This document shows positions 25,872 through 34,478 of a stretch of DNA of 64,000 nucleotides, piece after piece. The notes below the pieces were generated by a model that saw only the letters and a program-made list of their open reading frames with translations, was not told the origin of the DNA and searched no databases. The translations under genes and the position numbers were made by a program. Origin of the DNA: Bog-473 sp963817735 (GTDB lineage: Bacteria > Actinomycetota > Acidimicrobiia > Acidimicrobiales > RAAP-2); contig CAWFPP010000013.1 of NCBI GenBank assembly GCA_963817735.1, forward strand, positions 62,001 to 126,000, written 5' to 3'. Position 1 is the stretch's first letter, and each line of letters opens with the position of its first letter.

Positions 25872-28082
25872 ATGCACCTGTTCCTCGAGTACACCATCCT
25901 CGGCCTGGTCACCGGCGCCGTCTACGGGATCGCGGCCTCCGGCCTCGTCCTCACCTACACGACCTCGGGCATCTTCAATTTCGCCCAGGGCGCCATGGCC
26001 ATGCTGGCGGCGTTCACCTACTGGCAATTCCGCTACGGCTGGAACTGGCCGGCACCGCTGGCGCTCTTCGCGGTCATCGCCGTGCTGGCACCGCTCCTGG
26101 GAGCGGTCCTCTACGTCGGCATCATGCGCGGCCTACGCGAGACAGCCGATGTCACCAAAATTGTGGTGACCATCGGCATCATGCTCGGGCTGATCGCGTT
26201 GGCCCAGTGGATCTGGAATCCCGGCGTGCCGCGGACCGACCAGCTCTTCTTCGGTGAGGCGGCGAAGTTCAAGTTCCTCGGGGTCTACGTCACCGATCAC
26301 GAAGCCATCGCCCTCGGCTGCGGTGTGCTGATCGCCGTGGGCATCCGCCTGCTCTTCACCAGCACCCGCACCGGTGTGGCCATGCGGGCCGTCGTCGACA
26401 ACCCGGCCCTGCTGCAGCTCAACGGTGGCCGCCCCGGGCGGCTGGCGGCCATCTCGTGGGCGCTCGGTGGCGCGCTGGCCGCGCTCGCCGGCATTTTGAT
26501 CACGCCCATCAGCGGCGGCACGCTCGACGTCCACGTGCTGACCCTGCTCGTCCTCGACTCCATCGCCGCCGCCATGTTCGGTCGGCTGCGCAGCATCTGG
26601 CTGACCTTCGCCGGCGCCATGTTCCTCGGACTGTCGACCACCTACGTGCTGGGTTATTTCCCGTCTTCGTGGTCCTGGGCGACGGACTTCCGTATCGCCC
26701 TGCCCATGATCACACTGTTCGTCGTCTTGCTGGTGCTCCCCCAGGACCGGCTGCGTGGCGCCACCCTGCTCCGCACGAGGGAGCGGTTCGTCGTCCCTAC
26801 CATGCGTTCGGCCGTCACCTGGGGCGTGATCCTCGTGCTCGCCGTCCTGGCGTTGGAACAGATCATGGGCACCAACGACATGTCGACGCTCACCATCGGC
26901 ATCACCTACGCCATCATCGCCCTGTCGCTCACGCTGCTGACCGGTTACGCCGGAGAGATCAACCTGGCCCCGGTGTCCTTCGGCGCGATTGCCACGATCA
27001 TCGTGTTCCACCTCGGTCTGAGCGGCACCGGGCTCGACCAGCGGATCACGCTGTGGGGACTGTTCCTCGGCGTCGTCGTGACCGCGCTGGTCGGCGGGCT
27101 GATCGCCCTGCCCGCCCTCCGCCTCCGTGGCCTCTACCTGGCGCTGGCCACCCTGGCCTTCGGGGTCTTCGTGTCGGACATGATCCTGAACGACATCGCC
27201 CCGCACATTCTGCCGATCTTCCACGTGCACTTCTCCATCTTCCCGGAGGGCACGCTGCAGATACCGCCGCCCAAGTTCGGCCCGATCGACCTCAGCTCGC
27301 CGAAGACGTTCCTCACAACCTCGGTCTGCATCTTCGTGCTCATCGGCATCGGACTGATCGCCCTGCGGCGCAGCCGGTACGGCCGGCGACTGACGGCCAT
27401 GAAGGACAGCCCGGCCGCCGCGGCCACCCTGGGCCAGAACCTGGTCAAGCTCAAGCTGTCGGTGTTCATGCTCTCGGCTGCCATCGCCGGCATCGGCGGG
27501 GTGCTGCTCTCCGCGGCGACGCTCAGCGTGAGCGCCACCACCTACATCATCTTCATCAGCCTGGCGCTCGTGATGCTGACGGTGGTGGGGGGGATCGGCA
27601 ATGTGGCCGGCGCCCTCATGGGCGGGATCCTGGCCGGGTCCGCGTTCCAGGTCCTGAATTCCACGTTCACGAACCTCAGCATGGACCACGGCAACGGCGG
27701 GGGCTTCTGGAGTGTCATGGCCAACGTGGCGCTGGTGGCTCCGGCCCTGGTCGGCGTCAGCCTGGGCCGCAACCCGAGCGGTGCGGTACCGCAGATCGTG
27801 GCGAACTACAGCCCCCTGTGGCGGGTCAAGGGGGTGCTCGCCCTCGGGGTGGCGGCCGAGGTCGTGGTCTACCTCCTGGTCCTGACCAAGGTGATGGGGA
27901 ACTGGTGGTTCGTGCTGGCGACGGCGCTCATCGCCCTCGCCCTGCCGGGACTGGGCCGGCTCGTGCGGCCCGAGGTGTTCCGCGCCGCGCCGGTCGCGGC
28001 AGCGGGCGCTGTCGAACGGTCTGCGGCCGTGGCCGCACCGGCGATGCCGGCGGTGGAGAACGTGGCCGATGTCCGTTCTTGA
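25872..28082 (+). CDS. Fused LivH-LivM ABC importer permease
   Basis: 736 residues carrying both membrane subunits of a branched-chain-type importer, normally two genes. Residues ~1-290 are LivH-like (GAVYGIAASGLVLTYTTSG and FNFAQGAMAML), and ~310-690 LivM-like (ITYAIIALSLTLLTGYAGE, then FGVFVSDMIL and MLTVVGGIGNVAGALMGG). The C-terminal ~50 residues are an Ala-rich tail. It lies 55 bp after the binding-protein gene and overlaps livG by 14 bp, so the five functions are in one operon. Confidence 0.92.
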   Translation: MHLFLEYTILGLVTGAVYGIAASGLVLTYTTSGIFNFAQGAMAMLAAFTYWQFRYGWNWPAPLALFAVIAVLAPLLGAVLYVGIMRGLRETADVTKIVVTIGIMLGLIALAQWIWNPGVPRTDQLFFGEAAKFKFLGVYVTDHEAIALGCGVLIAVGIRLLFTSTRTGVAMRAVVDNPALLQLNGGRPGRLAAISWALGGALAALAGILITPISGGTLDVHVLTLLVLDSIAAAMFGRLRSIWLTFAGAMFLGLSTTYVLGYFPSSWSWATDFRIALPMITLFVVLLVLPQDRLRGATLLRTRERFVVPTMRSAVTWGVILVLAVLALEQIMGTNDMSTLTIGITYAIIALSLTLLTGYAGEINLAPVSFGAIATIIVFHLGLSGTGLDQRITLWGLFLGVVVTALVGGLIALPALRLRGLYLALATLAFGVFVSDMILNDIAPHILPIFHVHFSIFPEGTLQIPPPKFGPIDLSSPKTFLTTSVCIFVLIGIGLIALRRSRYGRRLTAMKDSPAAAATLGQNLVKLKLSVFMLSAAIAGIGGVLLSAATLSVSATTYIIFISLALVMLTVVGGIGNVAGALMGGILAGSAFQVLNSTFTNLSMDHGNGGGFWSVMANVALVAPALVGVSLGRNPSGAVPQIVANYSPLWRVKGVLALGVAAEVVVYLLVLTKVMGNWWFVLATALIALALPGLGRLVRPEVFRAAPVAAAGAVERSAAVAAPAMPAVENVADVRS

Positions 28083-28797
28083 GGTCTCGGAGGTCTCGGT
28101 GGCCTTCGGGGGGGCCCAGGTGCTGAGCAACGTCTCCCTCTCGGTCGCCGCCGGCGGCGTCACCGGCCTCATCGGGCCCAACGGAGCGGGCAAGACCACC
28201 CTGTTCAACGTGGTGAGCGGACTGCTCGAGCCGCGGTCGGGGCGCGTCCGGATCGACGGCCACGACGTCACCAGGTCCGGGCCCGCCGCCCGGGCCCGGC
28301 GCGGCCTGGCCCGGACCTACCAGCGGCTCGAGCTCTTCACCTCGTTGACCGTGCGGGACAACATCCAGGTGGCCGGGGAGATCCGCAACACCTGGGGGCG
28401 GCGCGGCCGCATCGACGTCGGCGCCGAGACGGACCGTGTGCTCGAGCTGGTCGGGCTGGGAGACGTGGCCGACCGCGACGTGAGCGAGCTGCCCACGGGC
28501 CGGGCCAGGGTGGTGGAGGTGGCGCGGGCCCTCATGACACAGCCCCAGATCCTCCTGCTCGACGAGCCCGCCTCGGGACAGACGGAGCAGGAAACCGAGG
28601 CGTTCGGCCGGCTCCTGCAGCAGCTCGTCGCCGAGCGGGGCCTGGCCATCTGTCTCGTCGAGCACGATGTCGGGCTGGTCATGGACACGTGTGCGCACAT
28701 TCACGTCCTCGACTACGGCGAGATCATCGCCAGTGGGACGCCCGAGCAGGTCAAGGTCGACCCGGTCGTGGTGAACGCCTACCTGGGTGCCCCGTGA
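28069..28797 (+). CDS. ABC importer ATP-binding protein LivG-like
   Basis: 242 residues. Walker A GPNGAGKTT at 36-44, Walker B ILLLDEPASG, H-loop in CLVEHDVGLVMD. The signature loop reads ELPTGRARVVEVARAL instead of the usual LSxGxQ; the Ser-to-Pro and Gln-to-Ala changes may matter for hydrolysis in this half-site. The ATG at 28069 overlaps the permease end by 14 bp and the stop overlaps livF by 4 bp. Confidence 0.9.
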   Translation: MSVLEVSEVSVAFGGAQVLSNVSLSVAAGGVTGLIGPNGAGKTTLFNVVSGLLEPRSGRVRIDGHDVTRSGPAARARRGLARTYQRLELFTSLTVRDNIQVAGEIRNTWGRRGRIDVGAETDRVLELVGLGDVADRDVSELPTGRARVVEVARALMTQPQILLLDEPASGQTEQETEAFGRLLQQLVAERGLAICLVEHDVGLVMDTCAHIHVLDYGEIIASGTPEQVKVDPVVVNAYLGAP

Positions 28798-29531
28798 ACG
28801 GGGCCGCGCCCGCGGGGGGTGGCGAGCCCGCAGTCCCACTGATCTTCGAGCTACGCGACGTCCGAGCGGGCTACGGGCCGATTGAGGTCGTCCACGGCGT
28901 CAGTCTCGAGGTCCCGGTCGGAACGGTGGTGGCGCTGCTCGGGCCCAACGGGGGCGGCAAGACCACGCTCCTCAACGTCTGCGCCGGCACCCTGGCTGCG
29001 AGCAGTGGGGAGGTCCGCTTCGAGGACACCGCGGTGACCCGCGTGTCCGCCGACGACCGGGCCCGGCGGGGCATCTGCACGGTGCCCGAAGGGCGCGGCA
29101 TCTTTCCCAACCTCACCGTGCGGGAGAATCTCCTCATGGCCACGCAAGTCGGCGTGCCCATGGACCGAATTGAGGACGTGGCCTTCGCGCAGTTTCCCCA
29201 ACTGAGCGGGCGGCGCCGGCAGATGGCCGGGACGCTGTCCGGGGGGGAACAGCAGATGCTGGCCCTGGCCCGCGCCTTCGCCACCCAACCCAAGCTGCTG
29301 CTGCTCGACGAGCTCTCCATGGGGCTGGCCCCGATCGTCGTCGGCCAGCTCTACGACAAGGTGCGCCAATTGGCCGAGGCGGGCCTCTCGATCCTGCTCG
29401 TCGAGCAGTTCGCCCGCACCGCCCTGCCCATCGCCGACAGTGCGGCCGTCGTCCTGCAGGGCGTCATCGCGCACCGCGGCTCCCCCGCCGAGATGGAAGA
29501 GGCACTGACCACCAGCTACCTCGGCGCCTGA
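28794..29531 (+). CDS. ABC importer ATP-binding protein LivF-like
   Basis: 245 residues. Walker A GPNGGGKTT at 50-58, signature TLSGGEQQMLALARAF (canonical), Walker B LLLLDELSMGL with Leu-Ser in place of Pro-Ser as in many LivF proteins, H-loop position occupied by Gln in LLVEQFARTAL, also typical for LivF. The GTG at 28794 overlaps the livG stop (GTGA). With LivG it powers the importer. Confidence 0.92.
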   Translation: MNGAAPAGGGEPAVPLIFELRDVRAGYGPIEVVHGVSLEVPVGTVVALLGPNGGGKTTLLNVCAGTLAASSGEVRFEDTAVTRVSADDRARRGICTVPEGRGIFPNLTVRENLLMATQVGVPMDRIEDVAFAQFPQLSGRRRQMAGTLSGGEQQMLALARAFATQPKLLLLDELSMGLAPIVVGQLYDKVRQLAEAGLSILLVEQFARTALPIADSAAVVLQGVIAHRGSPAEMEEALTTSYLGA

Positions 29532-29605
29532 AACGGCCGGCCTCCCCCGTGGTGCCAAAATGCACCATGGCCGGGTGGGCATGAGGAGGCACCGAGGCGG
29601 CGGCG

Positions 29606-30118
29606 ATGAAGAGCCTGCTCGAGGTTGACCGTCGCCCCTTCCCAACCGAGCGACCCGCGCCACCGCGCCGGTCGCGTCCAATGCGCTGGATCGTCGGCCT
29701 GGCGGTGGGCGCGTTGTTCCTCGCCACAGTCGGATATCTGGTTGCCGACCAGATCGAGGCACACGCGCAATATGACCAGGCCCAGAGCTCGCTCGGCCTC
29801 ACCCGGCAACGCACCCAGACCGTCGCCGTGCAACTGGACGAGCTGCAGCGTGATCTCCGTGTCCTCAAGACGCAGGTGGGGAGCGACACCACCGCGCTGA
29901 GTCAGGACGCGTCCCAACTCCTGGGCGCGCAGACGTCCTTGTCCGCCGCGCAGGCGCATGTGAGCCAACAGGCGTCGCTCATCACCTCGCTCCAGGCCTG
30001 TCTGGTCGGTGTCGAACATGCCTTGAACGAGCTCGCGGTCGGGGAGCAACCCGATGCGATTGCCGCGCTGAACTCCGTCTCGGCGAGCTGCACCGCCGCG
30101 GAGGCCTCCAGTGGGTGA
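29606..30118 (+). CDS. Single-span membrane protein with coiled coil and Cys pair
   Basis: 170 residues, no known family. A basic Pro-rich N terminus, one membrane segment (about 27-47, RWIVGLAVGALFLATVGYL), a predicted coiled coil (about 60-130, rich in Gln/Leu/Ser), then a terminal module with Cys132 and Cys162 around LVGVEHALNELAVG. The same module, with identical 30-residue Cys spacing, occurs in the next gene (Cys115, Cys145). The genes overlap by 8 bp. The likely topology is cytoplasmic N terminus, extracellular remainder. Confidence 0.6.
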   Translation: MKSLLEVDRRPFPTERPAPPRRSRPMRWIVGLAVGALFLATVGYLVADQIEAHAQYDQAQSSLGLTRQRTQTVAVQLDELQRDLRVLKTQVGSDTTALSQDASQLLGAQTSLSAAQAHVSQQASLITSLQACLVGVEHALNELAVGEQPDAIAALNSVSASCTAAEASSG

Positions 30119-31439
30119 CCCCCGGCGGGCCGGGCGGCGGGGATGGCTCGTGGCGGTGGTGGTCGTGCTCGGCGCCGCTGTCCTGGCCGCCGCAGTCTGG
30201 ACCGACGTCGACGCCCGGGCGCGCAGCCGGAACGAGCTGGCCGCACTCGGCGCGACCAACGCGCACCTCGCCGAGCTTCGCCATCAGAGGGCAGTGACGC
30301 AGTTCGCCACGGCGGTGACGTCGGCCAAGCGGGATGCCGTGCAAGCATCGATCACCTCCACGATGAGCCAGCTGGCGGCGACCAACGCGTCGCTGGCCAA
30401 CGCCAACGTCCATGCCTATGTGCAGGGGGTGGGCATCGGCACGTTGCAAACCTGCCTCGGTGGTGTCAAGAGCGCGTTCGGACAGATTGCGGCCAACGAC
30501 AACGCGCGGGCGGCCAAGGACATCTCGGCCGTCTCCGGCGCCTGCACGGAGCTGGCGGGTGGCACCAGCACGGGGCTGGTCTATCCCTTCGACTTCCCCG
30601 ACCCCTCCGTGATCCTGGCCGGCCAGACCTACTACGCATACGCCACCAACTCGGTGGCGGGAAACATCCAGATCATCGACTCCATCGACCTCGTCCACTG
30701 GACCGCGGTCGGCAGTGCCCTGCCGCAGCTCCCCGCCTGGGCGTCGGCGAACTACACCTGGGCCCCCTCGGTCGCCCTGATCGGGGGGTCCTACGTCCTC
30801 TACTACGCGGTCGACGTCGCCGGCACCGGGAGGGAGTGCATCTCGGTGGCGACCGCCAGCCGACCCCAGGGGCCATTCGACGACACGTCGTCGGCGCCGC
30901 TCGAGTGCCAGAAGGCTCTGGGCGGCTCCATCGACCCCGCGTCGTTCCTCGACACCAACGGGACCCCATACCTGGTGTGGAAGTCCGGCGGTCCGGGCTC
31001 GTCCAAGATCTGGTCACAGCAACTCGCTCCGTCCGGCACGTCGTTCGTCCCCGGGACCAACCCCGCCTTGCTGCTCGTCCCGAGCCAGGCATGGGAGGCC
31101 GGGACGGTCGAAGCCCCGAACCTGGTGACGACCGGTGGGCGCGACTACCTCTTCTTCTCGGGCAACGACTGGAGCAGCTCGAACTACGCGGTGGGAGTCG
31201 CCACCTGCACCGGCCCACTCGGTCCGTGCAGCGATGCCACACCGAATCCGATCCTCTCGAGCGGGCCCGGCGTGGCGGGTCCCGGCGGCGAGTCGGTGTT
31301 CGCCGATGCGTCGGGGGACTTCTGGATCGCCTTCCATGCGTGGGTTCCGGGTGCGGTGGGATTCCCCAACAGCCGCGACCTCTACCTCCGCCGGATCTCC
31401 TTCTCCGGCCCGACACCCTCGGTGGCGATGTCCGGGTAG
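30111..31439 (+). CDS. Membrane-anchored GH43-like glycosidase
   Basis: 442 residues. A membrane segment (about 12-30) is followed by a coiled-coil and Cys-pair module homologous to the upstream protein (to ~150), then a five-bladed propeller of the glycoside hydrolase family 43 type. Candidate catalytic residues are Asp164 (FPDPSVI, general base), Asp275 (SIDPASFLD) and Glu334 (VEAPNLV, general acid). GH43 enzymes cleave arabinose- or xylose-containing glycans, so a cell-wall arabinan or an environmental glycan could be the substrate. GTG at 30111 overlaps the upstream stop, implying coupled translation. Confidence 0.75.
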   Translation: MGDPRRAGRRGWLVAVVVVLGAAVLAAAVWTDVDARARSRNELAALGATNAHLAELRHQRAVTQFATAVTSAKRDAVQASITSTMSQLAATNASLANANVHAYVQGVGIGTLQTCLGGVKSAFGQIAANDNARAAKDISAVSGACTELAGGTSTGLVYPFDFPDPSVILAGQTYYAYATNSVAGNIQIIDSIDLVHWTAVGSALPQLPAWASANYTWAPSVALIGGSYVLYYAVDVAGTGRECISVATASRPQGPFDDTSSAPLECQKALGGSIDPASFLDTNGTPYLVWKSGGPGSSKIWSQQLAPSGTSFVPGTNPALLLVPSQAWEAGTVEAPNLVTTGGRDYLFFSGNDWSSSNYAVGVATCTGPLGPCSDATPNPILSSGPGVAGPGGESVFADASGDFWIAFHAWVPGAVGFPNSRDLYLRRISFSGPTPSVAMSG

Positions 31440-31446
31440 AGAGGGC

Positions 31447-32322
31447 TCAGCGGCCTGCGGCGAGTGCCTCTGCCCGCCGTGCCAGCCCGGGAGCGTCGAG
31501 CGCGGCGCACACCTCGGCGAAGTCGCCCGTCGGTCCCTGCCAGCGCAATTCGTCAACCTGCCCGAGGAGCGAGCGGTCGATGCGCAGGGTCGCCAAGTCC
31601 TTGAAGAGCCGCGCCAGGTCTCGACCCTCCTGCAAGGTGGCCCCCAGTTTGGCGGCTCCCCGCACCACCACGTCCCAGTCGTCGACGTCTGCCGGGATGT
31701 CTTCGATATGGCGCCACCGGGCCAACACGGTGGCGGCGGACTTGGCCCCCCAACCCGCCAGTCCCGGGAACCCGTCCGCGCTGTCACCGACGAGCGCCAG
31801 GTAGTCGGGGATCGACGGCGGGCCCACTCCGAACTTCGCGGTGACTCCACCCTCGTCGAGCAGCGTGTCCTTGCGCCGGTCGAGCTGGACGACGCGGTTC
31901 CCGCGCACGCACTGGCCGAGGTCCTTGTCCGGAGTGCAGATGATCACCTGTTCCACCTCCGGGTCGTCGCCGGCCACGGCGGCGCCACTGGCCAAGGCGT
32001 CGTCCGCTTCGAGCTCGACCATCGGCCAGACCAACACCCCCAGTGCGCTGAGCGCGGACTCGAGCGGCCCGGCCTGGGACCACAGGTCCGGGTCGATGCC
32101 CTCACCCGTCTTGTAGCCGGGCCAGAGGTCGTTGCGGAAGGACTCGATGACGTGGTCGGTCGCCACCCCCACATGTGTCGCTCCCTCCGCCAGCAGTTGC
32201 AGGACCGAGCCGACAACACCCCGGACCGCGGCCACCTCGCGACCGTCCGCGGTCTGATGGGGTGGCGCGCCGAAGAAGTGGCGGAACATCTCGTAGGTCC
32301 CATCGACCAGGTGCACCTTCAT
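31447..32322 (-). CDS. 5'-3' exonuclease (PolA N-domain / Xni-like)
   Basis: 291 residues. Starts MKVHLVDGTYEMFRHFF, contains VELEADDALAS and IICTPDKDLGQCV (acidic metal ligands), and the helix-hairpin-helix region LVGDSADGFPGLAGWGAKSA. These are the FEN/PolA 5' nuclease motifs, here as a free-standing protein rather than the N-terminal part of DNA polymerase I. ATG at 32322 with GGAGG five bases upstream. Role: flap or RNA-primer processing. It converges with the GH43 gene, 7 bp apart. Confidence 0.85.
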   Translation of the reverse strand: MKVHLVDGTYEMFRHFFGAPPHQTADGREVAAVRGVVGSVLQLLAEGATHVGVATDHVIESFRNDLWPGYKTGEGIDPDLWSQAGPLESALSALGVLVWPMVELEADDALASGAAVAGDDPEVEQVIICTPDKDLGQCVRGNRVVQLDRRKDTLLDEGGVTAKFGVGPPSIPDYLALVGDSADGFPGLAGWGAKSAATVLARWRHIEDIPADVDDWDVVVRGAAKLGATLQEGRDLARLFKDLATLRIDRSLLGQVDELRWQGPTGDFAEVCAALDAPGLARRAEALAAGR

Positions 32323-32404
32323 GACGCCTCCGAGTCTGTCACCGACGGGACAACTCGGTCGCTGCCGCCGCTCACGCAATCGCTCGAGCTCGAACCGCCT
32401 CGGA

Positions 32405-32788
32405 TCAGCCCGGCGGCTCCGCGATCTGCTCCATGAATTCCAGCCGGATGCCGCCCGGAGCCTCGACGAAGGCGATGCGCCGGGTACCGAAGGTGCCGCT
32501 GACGGTCCGCGGCCCCCAGAGCACCTGATGGCGCGCCAACTCGGCATTTAGATCGTCCACGAAGAGCGCCGGGTGGAGGAAGCCTTCGGCGGGCAGCGTG
32601 CAGGCGTCCTCGTAGATGGCTTTGGTGAAGAGCGTGAGCGACAGCGTGCCGAGCTGCACGTCGGCCCGGCGGCCGTTCTCCCATTCGATCGGCTCCGTGA
32701 CCGTTGCGCCGGCGGCGGCGTACCAGGCGCACGCTCCCTCGAGATCGGCCACCTTGACGGCCAGGTTGGCCATGCCCGTGACCGCCAT
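32405..32788 (-). CDS. VOC protein
   Basis: 127 residues with one VOC pair of modules: MANLAVKVADLEGACAWYAAAG begins it, and IAFVEAPGGIRLEFMEQ ends it with the usual metal-ligand Glu. The ATG at 32788 overlaps the stop of the next VOC gene upstream (ATGA). Last gene of an amidohydrolase-VOC-VOC operon, suggesting a small-molecule catabolic or detoxifying pathway; substrate unknown. Confidence 0.75.
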   Translation of the reverse strand: MAVTGMANLAVKVADLEGACAWYAAAGATVTEPIEWENGRRADVQLGTLSLTLFTKAIYEDACTLPAEGFLHPALFVDDLNAELARHQVLWGPRTVSGTFGTRRIAFVEAPGGIRLEFMEQIAEPPG

Positions 32789-33282
32789 CAGTGCAGCGGG
32801 GTCCCGTACAGGGAGCCGAGGTCCTCGGCGATGAGCTCGAGGCGCACGCCGTCAGGATCCGAGAAGTAGAGGGAGATCTCACTTTCGATCTGGGTGGGGA
32901 TGCCGGCCTCGGCGAGGCGGGCGCGCGCACCATCCCACTGCTCCCGGCCGACCGAGATGGCGAGATGATGGAAGCCGCCCAACACCTCGGCGTAAGGCCC
33001 GAGACCGAGATCCGGGAAGTCGAAGAAGGCCAGGGTGTTGTCGTGGCCGAGATCGAAGAAGAGGTGAGTCGACCCCTCGTAGTCGCGGTTCTCGAAGAGC
33101 TCGGCCAAGGGGAACCCGAGGAGGCCTTGATAGAACAGGATGGTCTGCTCGACGTCGGAGCAGAGCAGCGCCACATGGTGAATGCCGCGGGCCGTCGACG
33201 ACGGGCGGGACCCGGGTTCCTGCAGGTAGGCCGCGCGCAGACGCTCCCGCTCGGACGCCGCCGCCTGGAGATCGATGGTCAC
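32788..33282 (-). CDS. VOC protein, extradiol-dioxygenase-like
   Basis: 164 residues. HHVALLCSDVEQTILFYQGLLGFP begins the first module and HHLAISVGREQWDGARARL the second; YFSDPDGVRLELI supplies the final Glu. The paired His and Glu are those of the glyoxalase/type I extradiol dioxygenase fold. A ~30-residue helical extension precedes the fold. The GTG at 33282 overlaps the amidohydrolase stop (GTGA) and the stop overlaps the next VOC start (ATGA). Confidence 0.75.
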   Translation of the reverse strand: MTIDLQAAASERERLRAAYLQEPGSRPSSTARGIHHVALLCSDVEQTILFYQGLLGFPLAELFENRDYEGSTHLFFDLGHDNTLAFFDFPDLGLGPYAEVLGGFHHLAISVGREQWDGARARLAEAGIPTQIESEISLYFSDPDGVRLELIAEDLGSLYGTPLH

Positions 33283-34427
33283 AGGCCGAGGAGCCACGCC
33301 CCGTTGGCGCCCAACAGGTTGGCCCGGGCGGGTTCGGGCAGGCCGGCGACGGCGCGCTGGGCCTGCGCCATCGGGTCCGCCACCCCTTCGGCGTGGGGCC
33401 AGTCGCTCCCCAGCATGTACGTCTCGTCGCCGACCTTGGGGACGAGACGATTCGGCATCTCGTAGGGCAACGCGGCCACCCTCACCTGGCGCAGGAAGTA
33501 GTTGGAGGGACGGTCCGCCAGCCGGTGGAACGGCTCGCCGTGGCGCAGCGTGTAGAAGTCCGACGCACCGTCGATGTGGAGCAGGAAGTGCGGCACCCAG
33601 CTGGCCGTGAGCTCGACCACGCCGATGCGTAGCCGCGGGAAGCGCTCGAGGACACCGTTGAGGATCAGGTCGGCGAGGGCGACCGCCGGCGCCAGGTAGA
33701 GGAAGATCGAGTCGAAGAGCTGCTCGCCGTCCTCGTGCTCGCCGGTTCGCCAGGCCGGGTGCAGCGGGCTCTCGAACTCCGAGACATGGAAGACCGGCGC
33801 CACCCCTTCGTCGCTGCAGGCGGCCCAGACGGGATCGAAGTCCGCGTGCGACAGTGGCTTCCCGTCCACCGGGGCGGGGGCGATCATGGCCAGGCGCAGG
33901 CCTTGGGCCCGCACGCGCCTGATCTCCTCCACCGCCCAGACCGGGTCGTGCAGGAGCACGTGGGCCACGCCGAAGAGCCGGCCGGGCGCCTCGCCGCACA
34001 CATCGGCCACGAAGCGGTTGTAGGCGCGGGCATTGGCGCGTTGCGCGGCGCGATCCGTGGCGAGCCGCTGCTCCCACAGGAGGCCGTAGTTCGGGAACAA
34101 GACCGCGGCGTCGAGCCCGAAGGCGTCGAGCGACGTCACGCGGGCGCCGGCGAGGCGATACGAGTCGGGTACCAGCTCGTCGAACGAAGCCGGAGCCTGC
34201 TCGCCGCGCAGCCGGCGCAAGCGGTCCTCCCCGATCAGGTTGGAGCGCTCGGGGATCGGGACCTCAAGGGGCGTGAGCCGGTTGCCCCGCCACGTCAACC
34301 ACGGCCACCCGGCCTCGTCGTCGGCGATGGAGAGCGCATCGTCCCGACACGCCGGGTCGATGTACTCGGACCATGTCGTCCTCGACTCGAACAGGTGCTG
34401 GTCGACGTCGATGGTGTGCAGCGTCAT
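33279..34427 (-). CDS. Amidohydrolase-2 family (ACMSD-like) metal hydrolase
   Basis: 382 residues. The N-terminal TIDVDQHLFE carries the Asp-x-His metal motif; VFHVSEFESPLHPAW and IGVVELTASWVPHFLLHID lie in the barrel, and MLGSDWPHAEG near the C terminus holds the catalytic Asp. The family includes aminocarboxymuconate-semialdehyde decarboxylase and other decarboxylases or hydrolases of aromatic ring-cleavage products. Start at ATG 34427, with GGGAGGG just upstream. First gene of the operon with two VOC proteins; only 51 bp separate it from the divergent MFS gene. Confidence 0.83.
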   Translation of the reverse strand: MTLHTIDVDQHLFESRTTWSEYIDPACRDDALSIADDEAGWPWLTWRGNRLTPLEVPIPERSNLIGEDRLRRLRGEQAPASFDELVPDSYRLAGARVTSLDAFGLDAAVLFPNYGLLWEQRLATDRAAQRANARAYNRFVADVCGEAPGRLFGVAHVLLHDPVWAVEEIRRVRAQGLRLAMIAPAPVDGKPLSHADFDPVWAACSDEGVAPVFHVSEFESPLHPAWRTGEHEDGEQLFDSIFLYLAPAVALADLILNGVLERFPRLRIGVVELTASWVPHFLLHIDGASDFYTLRHGEPFHRLADRPSNYFLRQVRVAALPYEMPNRLVPKVGDETYMLGSDWPHAEGVADPMAQAQRAVAGLPEPARANLLGANGAWLLGL

Positions 34428-34478
34428 AGGCCCTCCCGGCGCAGAGTACCAGCGGCCGTTCCCCGTAGTCTCGCCGGT

